Assembly: GCA_003354055.1 (NCBI GenBank)
Contig: PIVQ01000498.1
Span: 1-5,691 of the forward strand
Source: Desulfobacteraceae bacterium
GTDB taxonomy: Bacteria > Desulfobacterota > Desulfobacteria > Desulfobacterales > Desulfobacteraceae
Length of the DNA stretch: 5,691 nt
Direction of reading: 5' to 3'
Part shown: in pieces, positions 1 through 5,668 of the stretch
How the letters are laid out: every line of letters begins with the position of its first letter
Position numbering within the stretch: position 1 is the stretch's first letter
Made by a program: the position numbers and the translations under genes
Notes under the pieces: model-generated
The model's input: the letters and a program-made list of their open reading frames with translations, nothing else
What the model was told of the DNA's origin: nothing
The model's database searches: none

Positions 1-582
1 AAGTGGATCAGAACGGCAAAACCCGAGGATCTGTTATACTCAAGCATATTTTTTGATTTCAGGGGAACCTTTGGAGAAATGGCACTGGCCCGGGATCTCA
101 AAACCTATCTTCTTAAATCCATCCAGAGTTGGTCAGGATTCCTGCGGAATTTAACGGAAAATGCCCTCTATTTTCGCCCCCCAATCGGCCGGTTCGGAAC
201 ATTTATCGTAGAGACCAAGGGTGAAAACAAAGGAGCCTTTGATATAAAACAGGCCATTCTTCCCATCATTGACTTTACAAGGGTCTATGCACTGAAGAAC
301 CAAATTACCCAAACCAACACATTGACCAGGCTGTTCAGGCTTTACACCCGGCATGCCTTGACCCAAAAAGAGTATACTGATGTGGTACAGTCCTATAATT
401 TCCTGATGGGTTTAAGATTCCGTCGTCAGATAACCACCATAATGGATGAAGAAGAAAAACCGGACAACTATATCAATCCTAAGAATCTGTCTTACCTGGA
501 TCGACAGATGCTTAAAGAGATTTTTAAACTGATTGAAAAACTCCAGCAGAAACTAAATATTGAATTTACCGGAGTTGCCTGA
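1..582 (+). CDS. DUF294-family putative nucleotidyltransferase, C-terminal part (5'-truncated by window edge)
   Basis: The reading frame is open from base 1 to the TGA at 580-582, giving 193 residues, so the gene begins outside the window; the ATG at 79 is internal. Just before it the frame reads SSIFFDFRGTFGE, which resembles the junction between the nucleotidyltransferase-like DUF294 domain and the C-terminal DUF294_C 'substrate-binding' domain. Further matches to my memory of DUF294_C are FRPPIGRFGTF, a segment reading ILPIIDFTRVYALKNQI followed by TNTLTRL, and YNFLMGLRFRRQ. These fit the helical domain that usually ends such proteins. Family members often carry CBS and cyclic-nucleotide-binding domains upstream; those would lie outside the window. 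The substrate is not established for most members. The stop lies one base before the nfo ATG, so the two genes are probably co-transcribed. Family assignment is fairly sure; function is not. Confidence 0.85.
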   Translation, partial: KWIRTAKPEDLLYSSIFFDFRGTFGEMALARDLKTYLLKSIQSWSGFLRNLTENALYFRPPIGRFGTFIVETKGENKGAFDIKQAILPIIDFTRVYALKNQITQTNTLTRLFRLYTRHALTQKEYTDVVQSYNFLMGLRFRRQITTIMDEEEKPDNYINPKNLSYLDRQMLKEIFKLIEKLQQKLNIEFTGVA

Positions 583-583
583 A

Positions 584-1450
584 ATGACAAGACCCCAGCC
601 CCTGGGAGCCCATTTTTCCGTTGCCGGAGGTCTTGAAAACGCATTATATACCGCGGCAGAGCTCAACTGCACCGCAGCCCAGATTTTCACTAAAAATGCA
701 CGGTCCTGGAAAGAACCGGATTTAAGCCAAACCCGGATTCAAACCTTTCTCACCGTCAGAGAGGAGACTTGCATACCATGGGTTTTCTCCCATTGTACCT
801 ACCTCATTAATATAGCCTCTAATAACAGGGAGAAATTACAAAAGTCCAGGGTCTCCCTTGCGGCTGAGTTACACAGGTCAGGTCTTCTTGGACTTGACGG
901 TGTTGTTCTACACCCAGGAGCTCATCTGGGTGAGGGATTAGAACAGGGACTTGAAACAGCACGTAAAAGTATTAATTGGGTTCTTGACAGGGACGAAGGC
1001 AGTTTTCCGAACCTGCTCATCGAGACCACGGCCGGAACAGGGACCTGCCTTGGCAGCCGGTTTGAAGAAATCGGTGAACTCATCAATTCCCTTGATAAAC
1101 CCGAGGTTGTAGGTGTTTGTATGGATACCAGCCATGTGTTTGCTGCCGGATACGACATAAGGACCCGGCAGGCCCTTGAAAATACCCTTCTTGCCTTTAA
1201 TAAGTATATTGGCCTGTCCAGGCTCTGCCTGATTCACCTGAATGATTCAAAGCCGGAACTTGGCAGCAGGAAAGATCGCCACGAACACATCGGAAAAGGA
1301 CATATCGGCGATGCAGGATTCAGCGCCATTATGCAGGATGAAAGACTTGCCCCAATTCCCAAAGTACTTGAAACCCCAAAGGATGACAATGGTACCCCCA
1401 TGGATCCTACAAATCTGAACCGGCTGATAGAATTGGCACAAGCCAATTAG
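584..1450 (+). CDS. nfo: Endonuclease IV (apurinic/apyrimidinic endonuclease)
   Basis: This 288-residue protein is a full-length member of the Nfo/AP endonuclease 2 TIM-barrel family, which cleaves DNA 5' of abasic sites in base excision repair using three metal ions, usually zinc. It opens with the family signature PLGAHFSVAGGLENAL. All nine metal ligands of the E. coli enzyme can be placed: H70 (SHCTYLIN), H110 (LHPGAH), E147 (ETTAG), D181 and H184 (CMDTSHVFAAGYD), H218 (HLNDSK), D231 and H233 (DRHEHIGKGHIGD) and E263 (LETPKDD). It is therefore expected to be active. The ATG at 584 is preferred because a GGAG at 571-574 lies 9 nt upstream and family proteins begin just before the GAH motif. 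An in-frame TTG at 560 would overlap the upstream gene, add eight residues and has no visible ribosome binding site. It probably forms an operon with the DUF294 gene. Confidence 0.96.
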   Translation: MTRPQPLGAHFSVAGGLENALYTAAELNCTAAQIFTKNARSWKEPDLSQTRIQTFLTVREETCIPWVFSHCTYLINIASNNREKLQKSRVSLAAELHRSGLLGLDGVVLHPGAHLGEGLEQGLETARKSINWVLDRDEGSFPNLLIETTAGTGTCLGSRFEEIGELINSLDKPEVVGVCMDTSHVFAAGYDIRTRQALENTLLAFNKYIGLSRLCLIHLNDSKPELGSRKDRHEHIGKGHIGDAGFSAIMQDERLAPIPKVLETPKDDNGTPMDPTNLNRLIELAQAN

Positions 1451-1454
1451 CACA

Positions 1455-1483
1455 TTGACAACCATAGGCAAATCTAATACCAT
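1455..1483 (+). promoter_or_regulatory. Candidate sigma70-type promoter for the receiver/HATPase gene
   Basis: A perfect TTGACA (1455-1460) is followed after 17 bp by TACCAT (1478-1483), which matches the -10 consensus at four of six positions. It lies in the 78-bp gap between nfo and the signalling gene, about 45 bp before the start codon. No terminator is visible after nfo, so read-through from upstream is also possible. This is a sequence match only. Confidence 0.4.
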
Positions 1484-1528
1484 ACAAACACCTCATCGTA
1501 ACCTTAATTTCGCCTTTTCGGAGATGGT

Positions 1529-3034
1529 ATGAACAGTCCAAAAAAGCAGTCTTTTAAAGATGAAACTTTGTCTTTTGCAAAAGAAGCAGTAACAGACAAT
1601 ACCCCATCTGAACCAAATAAAAGGTTTAAGCTTTTAATCGTGGATGATGAAAACGAAATCCATGTCATGACCAAACTGGTGCTCCATGATTACCAATACC
1701 GCGAATACGGGCTTGAATTTATCTCTGCATTTTCAGGGATAGAGGCAAAAACCATTTTAAAAGAAAATCCGGATATTGCATGTTGCCTGCTGGATGTGGT
1801 CATGGAAACCAAAGACGCAGGACTGGAAGTGGCCAGATTTATAAGAGAAGATATATGCAACTCAAAAATCAGAATTGTTTTGCGGACAGGTCAACCGGGC
1901 AAAGCCCCGGAAAAACAAGTGATACTAAACTATGATATCAATGACTACAAAGAAAAGACCGAACTGACCACCCAAAAGCTATTCACCACCATTACTACGG
2001 CTCTTCGATCCTATATCCATTTGGTTGAGCTCGATAAACAGAGTAAGGAAATTGAATCAAAAAATATCCGCCTGAATGAAGAAATCGCAAGAAGAATCGT
2101 TGCTGAATCAAACCTCACAAAATACAACAGAAGCCTTGAGCGGATGATCGAGAGCAAAACCCAGCGGTTAAAAGAAGCCTTAAACTCTCTTGAAGCCACT
2201 GAAAAGCAGTTGTTCGTCACTCAGAAAGCTGCCATTGTATCGGATATGTCTGAAGTATCTCTGGACTCTATGTCCTCGTCCAATACGCTGGTAGGCGGCA
2301 ATCTGAAGAAAATGAGTCTTTACAGACATCAGATCACCTTCTTACTTGAAAAATACAACACCCTTGAGGCCATCATTGCCTCCCATAAAGGAACCCGTCA
2401 GGAGTTGGAAGAAGTCACTAAGGCAAATGTAGAAGAAATTGAGGCCTATAAATCACAGATTGATCTTTCAACCATACTCGAAAAGTATCCTAAAATAATT
2501 GAAGACTCCCTTAGAGGCATCCAGCAGATATCCAATGCAATTAATGACATAAAAATATTTGTCGCCATCAATGATGAAGACTGGAAGGCCACGGATATAA
2601 ATGGACTTCTCAGTGCAATTTCAGGGGAACTAAGCTATGAGGATAAAAAAATAGATATTCAGCTGGATCTCCAGAAACTTCCCCTTGTAGATCTACCGGA
2701 GAAAAACCTTTACAAAGCCATTCAAGCTGTGGTTGACAATGCATTTAAAGCGGTAAACACCCACGGAATTATATCCATTTCAAGCCGGCATGAAGATCCT
2801 CAGATCCTGATCACCGTCTCTGATATTGGTATCGGCATCTCGGAAGAGTCTCTGGCCCATATCTTTGTTCCATATTTCACGGGTTGGGACAAAGAAGACA
2901 AAGGGCTTGGGCTTTCCTTTGCCAAGAGTGTTCTTTTAAGCTGCGGCGGAGACATAAAAGTAAAAAGTACAGTCAACGAGGGGACGACTGTAACACTGTG
3001 TCTCCCAAGCCAGTCCCTCTCTCCTGAGGCCTAA
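1529..3034 (+). CDS. Receiver-coiled coil-HATPase signalling protein (histidine-kinase-like, phosphoacceptor His replaced)
   Basis: This 501-residue protein has no membrane segment and is probably cytosolic. Residues about 33-162 form a response-regulator receiver with an intact site: D39/D40, phosphoacceptor D89 (CCLLDVVMET), T120 (VLRTGQPG) and K141 (YDINDYKEKTEL). That wording is typical of receivers otherwise linked to DUF3369 domains. Residues about 165-230 are heptad-like and charged, probably a coiled coil. Residues 228-345 take the place of the DHp domain. Residues about 355-493 are a HATPase_c domain with N box N404 (VVDNAFKAV), G1 box D432-I-G-I-G, F box IFVPYFTGW and G2 box GLGLS (459-463). 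In the H box (AAIVSDMSEVSLDSM), where related kinases have AHE, this protein has S244-L245-D246, so the phospho-accepting histidine is missing. The position before the G2 GLGL is also atypical. It could be a pseudokinase, a phosphatase or an ATP-binding scaffold controlled by D89. A GGAG at 1520-1523 lies 5 nt before the ATG. No partner gene is adjacent. Confidence 0.88.
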   Translation: MNSPKKQSFKDETLSFAKEAVTDNTPSEPNKRFKLLIVDDENEIHVMTKLVLHDYQYREYGLEFISAFSGIEAKTILKENPDIACCLLDVVMETKDAGLEVARFIREDICNSKIRIVLRTGQPGKAPEKQVILNYDINDYKEKTELTTQKLFTTITTALRSYIHLVELDKQSKEIESKNIRLNEEIARRIVAESNLTKYNRSLERMIESKTQRLKEALNSLEATEKQLFVTQKAAIVSDMSEVSLDSMSSSNTLVGGNLKKMSLYRHQITFLLEKYNTLEAIIASHKGTRQELEEVTKANVEEIEAYKSQIDLSTILEKYPKIIEDSLRGIQQISNAINDIKIFVAINDEDWKATDINGLLSAISGELSYEDKKIDIQLDLQKLPLVDLPEKNLYKAIQAVVDNAFKAVNTHGIISISSRHEDPQILITVSDIGIGISEESLAHIFVPYFTGWDKEDKGLGLSFAKSVLLSCGGDIKVKSTVNEGTTVTLCLPSQSLSPEA

Positions 3035-3039
3035 AAATC

Positions 3040-3411
3040 CTATAATTTAAACGGTTTTTTGCAATGATCGCATTCACTTGATGTCTGCATCAGGCGGCAG
3101 TGAAGGCATTTGTCAATCAGGTAGCGGTCTTTCCCCTGGGATTTTCCGCATTCGCAACAAGTCCAGTCTTTTCGTGTGGGATTCATTTTATTGCAATGAG
3201 GGCATTTGATTGGTACCCGTCTGAAAATCAAAAAGAAAAGACCTGACAGAATAAAAAACGGTCCCACAAGCTTGAATAGGGGGCTTGCGGCAAACTGATC
3301 AAATTCAGCAGTGCCTGATAAAACAACATAGAGCAGAAATGCAATGGAGGTTACGGCAAGAAATTTAAATCTAAAATGAAAAAATACAGATTTCTGGGGG
3401 GGAGTATCCAT
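3040..3411 (-). CDS. Small membrane protein with two C-terminal zinc ribbons
   Basis: This 123-residue protein has two hydrophobic helices (about 17-33 and 46-63), an arginine pair just after the second (RRVP) and then a cytoplasmic-looking tail with two four-cysteine units. These are C70-PH-C73 with C85/C86 and C88 (TCCECGK), and C102-LH-C105 with C114-DH-C117. Each CxxC pair can bind zinc, as in rubredoxin-like or double-zinc-ribbon domains. By the positive-inside rule both ends should face the cytoplasm. I do not recognise a named family; the zinc ribbons could mediate protein or nucleic-acid contacts. The start is well supported: GGAGG (complement of 3418-3422) lies 6 nt before the ATG. 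It lies 100 bp downstream of the acyltransferase gene on the same strand with no clear terminator between, so they may be co-transcribed. Its stop is 5 bp from the convergent kinase-like gene. Confidence 0.8.
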   Translation of the reverse strand: MDTPPQKSVFFHFRFKFLAVTSIAFLLYVVLSGTAEFDQFAASPLFKLVGPFFILSGLFFLIFRRVPIKCPHCNKMNPTRKDWTCCECGKSQGKDRYLIDKCLHCRLMQTSSECDHCKKPFKL

Positions 3412-3511
3412 GGGCAGCCTCCGCTAATAAGATGTTCAATTCATTAAAATATCTATAATCTATCTTGGCCTGAAATCCCTCCTGAAGTCAATCTTCTTTT
3501 ATCTTTATTTA

Positions 3512-4156
3512 TCAGATATGAAGCCCGGGGGTCATTTGTCTTTCAAGATCAAGGCGGAGGGTTTCAAAAGTCTTGTTTGCAGGATCCAGATAAATCGGGC
3601 TGCCAAAGGAAAGCTTTACCCGGGAAAAGGGCTTGGGCAGCATAAACCGGTCCCAGGAGTTAAAAAACCAAGCGTGATCCGCCTCTATGTAAAAAGGAAC
3701 GAGAATGGCAGAAGTTTCCAGAGCCATTTTTATAACACCGGGTTTAACCTTCCCAATGGGACCTCTGGGACCGTCGAGGATATGTGCGCCGAACCTATAT
3801 TCGTGAAGATGATCGATCATGGCATCCATGGCCTGTTTACCCCCTCGAGAAGAACTGCCCCTCGGGGTATGCCAGTCTGTACTGTTGGCAACACCTGCGA
3901 TCAGATCGCCGTCACGACTCTGACTGATCATCAATCCCGGATTAAGTTTAGCATAGGTTTTAAAATGGCGGATTGCGGAAAAAAACTGCTGGTGCCAGGT
4001 ACACAGCAGGATGGTTTTCTTCTCTTTTAATAATGTCTGCCATTCGGCCTCATTCTCAATTTTCAGCCTGAAGGTTAATGAATAAACCCGAATCAGGTAA
4101 TAGGCAAAAAATATAAAGGGTCTTGTGTAAATTATAAACTTAAGTCGTTTTAACAT
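3512..4156 (-). CDS. DUF374 lysophospholipid-acyltransferase-like protein
   Basis: This 214-residue protein matches the DUF374 branch of the LPLAT superfamily, whose better-known members move acyl chains onto glycerolipids or lipid A precursors; the acceptor used here cannot be told. Recognised blocks in order are C52-T-W-H55, ISQSRDGDLIAG (77-88), PRGSSSRGG (98-106), DGPRGPIGKVKPGV (128-141) and NSWDRFMLPKPFSRV (166-180). The N-terminal 30 residues contain a hydrophobic, aromatic stretch that may be a membrane anchor. H55 has no acid five residues on, so the classical HX4D motif is absent; D82 or D84 in the SRDGD block may supply the acid (inference). The ATG at 4156 is chosen because GGAG lies 7 nt upstream. 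An in-frame ATG at 4237 would add 27 residues that precede the conserved region and has no ribosome binding site. The zinc-ribbon gene follows on the same strand. Confidence 0.9.
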   Translation of the reverse strand: MLKRLKFIIYTRPFIFFAYYLIRVYSLTFRLKIENEAEWQTLLKEKKTILLCTWHQQFFSAIRHFKTYAKLNPGLMISQSRDGDLIAGVANSTDWHTPRGSSSRGGKQAMDAMIDHLHEYRFGAHILDGPRGPIGKVKPGVIKMALETSAILVPFYIEADHAWFFNSWDRFMLPKPFSRVKLSFGSPIYLDPANKTFETLRLDLERQMTPGLHI

Positions 4157-4163
4157 GTAAACT

Positions 4164-4167
4164 CTCC
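4164..4167 (-). promoter_or_regulatory. Ribosome binding site that fixes the acyltransferase start
   Basis: On the minus strand this reads GGAG within AATGGAGAG, 7 nt before the ATG at 4156-4154. The competing upstream ATG (4237-4235) is preceded on its own strand by CCTCC, which is not a binding site. The shorter 214-codon reading is therefore preferred. Confidence 0.75.
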
Positions 4168-4197
4168 ATTTTATAAAGAAGAGAACTGTAACAGAAT

Positions 4198-4215
4198 TCC
4201 TTGGTAATTCAAGGA
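4198..4215 (-). repeat. Short perfect inverted repeat in the acyltransferase leader
   Basis: TCCTTG (4198-4203) and CAAGGA (4210-4215) form a 6-bp perfect inverted repeat around a 6-nt loop, about 42-59 bp upstream of the preferred ATG. It could be an operator half-site pair or a leader hairpin. It is short enough to be chance. Confidence 0.25.
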
Positions 4216-4363
4216 TAAATCGCTTAGCTATTATCATGGGAGGTTTTTTGATCGTCTACTTATAATTTAACTCTGTCATTCCAGGTATTGCCGTTTGACG
4301 GGTTCAGAAAACGCAAACTACTTTTTCAACTTATAACGATAGAAGTTGATCTGCTTACCAAAG

Positions 4364-4397
4364 AAAAAGGGAGGCTTAAATGTAAGCCTCCCTTTTT
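4364..4397. terminator. Strong bidirectional intrinsic terminator
   Basis: GGGAGGCTTA (4369-4378) pairs perfectly with TAAGCCTCCC (4383-4392) around the loop AATG. The stem is flanked by AAAAA (4364-4368) and TTTTTT (4393-4398), so it gives a U-tract after a 10-bp GC-rich stem on either strand. On the minus strand it would end the VWA-OmpA transcript about 145 nt after that gene's stop. No plus-strand gene lies just upstream, so its plus-strand role may be to block antisense transcription. Confidence 0.92.
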
Positions 4398-4402
4398 TAT
4401 CA

Positions 4403-4537
4403 CTATAGCAAATCGTAAAAATATGTTCCGAAACCAAAGTATCTCTTTTTACCACTAATGATACTATAAATGATTTGCCTCTTGGTGAGTGCCCTGTCTA
4501 TTGAAGTTTTACGGAACGTTTTTGTGGCAATCACCAT
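4403..4537 (-). CDS. Possible small ORF of 44 codons downstream of the VWA-OmpA gene
   Basis: An ATG at 4537-4535 opens a 44-codon frame that ends at TAG (4405-4403). It starts 5 nt after the VWA-OmpA stop and ends 5 nt before the terminator hairpin, so it fits neatly inside the same transcript. The peptide begins MVIATKTFRKTSIDRAL and ends with the aromatic stretch RYFGFGTYFYDLL; it is basic and rich in Tyr, Phe, Ile and Lys. I do not recognise it. No good ribosome binding site is visible (the upstream bases read CAAAAAATAAGCGTT), so translation would depend on re-initiation after the VWA-OmpA stop. An open frame of this length can occur by chance; the stretch may simply be a 3' untranslated region. 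Confidence 0.22.
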   Translation of the reverse strand: MVIATKTFRKTSIDRALTKRQIIYSIISGKKRYFGFGTYFYDLL

Positions 4538-4542
4538 AACGC

Positions 4543-5622
4543 TTATTTTTTGCCGATAAGGATCTCAACCCTCCTGTTAAGGGCGCGGCCTTCAGCATTT
4601 GAATTATCTGCGACAGGATTGGTTTTACCATACCAGAATTTGAGTACACGGGAACTGTCTATCTTAAACTTAGTTGAAAGATAATAGGCAACCCGCTCTA
4701 CTCTGTGACGGGACAACTCCATATTGTATGCCTGGCTCCCGACATTGTCGGTATACCCTGCGATCACTGTGTATGTAGACGGGTTGTTTTTAAGAAAAGA
4801 AGACAGAACGGAAAGCCCTTCTAAATCTTCTTCGATCAGGGCAACTTCGTTGAAATCAAATAAAATATTCCGGGTTTTAATACCTACAATTTTTTTGTCT
4901 GTGACCGTCACGAAATTTTTCTCAGCCACAACTGTAAAAAGTGCCTCTGAATTAAATGCCGGATACTCAATAAACTTACCAAAACCGATTACTCTGGAGC
5001 AGATATTCAGTTCAGGGGCTTTTTTAAGTATATCTGAGCTGTAGTAGTCGTCGTTAGTACTGATCACATAAAAACAAACATCGTATTTTTTTACCAATGC
5101 CTGGGCGATATCTATGGGTTTCCTCATCCCGCCACCCTTATTGGTATCACTGCCGTCGGTGTAAAGGAAAACAACAGTCTTGCCTTTAAGTGGTTTAAGA
5201 ATGGAATCAAGCCGTTTAAGCCCATTGGTTGTCATTGTAGGGCCGGTTGCTTTTTCCGGCAGTGCAGCAAGAGCCTTTGCAAATTTATCCCTGTTATATT
5301 TCTGCATGGGATAAATCTCTTTCCAGGGGGTGTACAGGTAAAAACCGAAATTATACCCCAGATCAGGGAAATAATTATTACGTTCGATCACTGTTTTCTT
5401 GGCGATATCATACCGTGTCATGCCTGTATCTTTATAAGGTTTGTCCATTGAGCTGGACGAATCAAAGAGGAAAATGGCATTATCGGCTGTTTTTAAAAGA
5501 TGTTTGGTAACAATCACCTCCTGCCTGATATCATCTTCTGTTATAATTTCAAAAGACCACCCAGCGGAAATGACAATAAAAAGAGAAAAGATAAAAGCAA
5601 TAATCCCTACCAACTTTTTCAT
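4543..5622 (-). CDS. Secreted von Willebrand factor A domain protein with C-terminal OmpA peptidoglycan-binding domain
   Basis: This 359-residue protein starts with a signal peptide (MKK, hydrophobic core about 4-20, probable cut near A20-W22 or S23) without a lipobox cysteine, so it should be periplasmic or bound to the wall. Residues about 46-235 form a VWA domain with a metal-ion site: D54-S-S56-S-S58 (DxSxS), a threonine in T126-GP-T129 and D156 (YTDGSD). Residues about 250-357 are an OmpA-like domain with GYTDNVGS (289-296), N300-MELSRHR307 and EGRALNRRVEI (344-354). D292 and R307 correspond to the residues that hold diaminopimelate in OmpA. It therefore probably anchors a protein-binding VWA module to peptidoglycan; the ligand is unknown. 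C183 and C208 could form a disulfide. AAGGAG (complement of 5630-5635) lies 7 nt before the ATG. There is no beta-barrel region, unlike classical OmpA. Confidence 0.92.
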   Translation of the reverse strand: MKKLVGIIAFIFSLFIVISAGWSFEIITEDDIRQEVIVTKHLLKTADNAIFLFDSSSSMDKPYKDTGMTRYDIAKKTVIERNNYFPDLGYNFGFYLYTPWKEIYPMQKYNRDKFAKALAALPEKATGPTMTTNGLKRLDSILKPLKGKTVVFLYTDGSDTNKGGGMRKPIDIAQALVKKYDVCFYVISTNDDYYSSDILKKAPELNICSRVIGFGKFIEYPAFNSEALFTVVAEKNFVTVTDKKIVGIKTRNILFDFNEVALIEEDLEGLSVLSSFLKNNPSTYTVIAGYTDNVGSQAYNMELSRHRVERVAYYLSTKFKIDSSRVLKFWYGKTNPVADNSNAEGRALNRRVEILIGKK

Positions 5623-5662
5623 TTTTAGGCTCCTTTACGAATTTAGCCCGGCAGTAACCGGA

Positions 5663-5668
5663 ATTATA
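5663..5668 (-). promoter_or_regulatory. Candidate -10 element for the VWA-OmpA gene
   Basis: The minus strand reads a perfect TATAAT here, about 41 bp before the start codon. The -35 region at 16-17 bp spacing (around 5685-5691) reads ACGGCT or CACGGC, a poor match, and the window ends there. A short CCGG-CAGTAA-CCGG hairpin (5649-5662) lies between it and the ribosome binding site. The -10 is suggestive but the promoter is incomplete. Confidence 0.4.

Larger units (their letters stand above)
4157..4542. other. 386-bp non-coding gap between the acyltransferase and VWA-OmpA genes
   Basis: Listed from the minus-strand 5' side, the gap holds a possible 44-codon ORF (4403-4537), the bidirectional terminator (4364-4397), a weak TCAACTT/AAGTTGA inverted repeat (4326-4332 and 4343-4349) and the acyltransferase leader. 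TATAAT at 4261-4266 lies on the plus strand with no plus-strand gene after it. I could not find a convincing -35/-10 pair for the acyltransferase gene, although its promoter must lie below the terminator if the hairpin is efficient. Confidence 0.6.

Noticed and set aside
560..583. Earlier TTG start for endonuclease IV
   Set aside because: It overlaps the upstream gene and has no ribosome binding site; the ATG at 584 has GGAG at suitable spacing and fits the family N-terminus.
1524..1532. Two-codon ATG-GTA-TGA leader ORF overlapping the start of the receiver/HATPase gene
   Set aside because: The ATG overlaps the spacer right after the ribosome binding site and is best explained as chance.
3033..3060. 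Terminator between the convergent genes
   Set aside because: The AAAAATCC/GGTTTTTT pairing is imperfect, A/T-rich and has a 12-nt loop; too weak to call.
3483..3495. Minus-strand TTGACT and GGAGGG near the end of the acyltransferase gene, as promoter or start site of the zinc-ribbon gene
   Set aside because: No -10 lies at suitable spacing after TTGACT, and no start codon follows the GGAGGG at a usable distance.
3518..4030. 170-codon open frame on the plus strand
   Set aside because: It lies antisense to the acyltransferase gene, whose protein matches a known family across its length; the plus-strand translation resembles nothing I recognise.
4157..4237. N-terminal extension of the acyltransferase to the ATG at 4237
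   Set aside because: There is no ribosome binding site at that ATG, the added residues precede the conserved family region, and a good site exists for the ATG at 4156.
4261..4266. Perfect TATAAT on the plus strand
   Set aside because: No plus-strand gene follows and no -35 was paired with it; the region is A/T-rich.
4240..4300. Sigma54-type promoter for the acyltransferase gene
   Set aside because: I looked for GG and GC 10 bp apart in the TGGCAC...TTGCA pattern and found no acceptable match.
4724..5044. 106-codon plus-strand frame, with two more at 5247-5510 and 5441-5686
   Set aside because: All lie antisense to the VWA-OmpA gene, apart from the short tail of the last one, and show no domain-like features.
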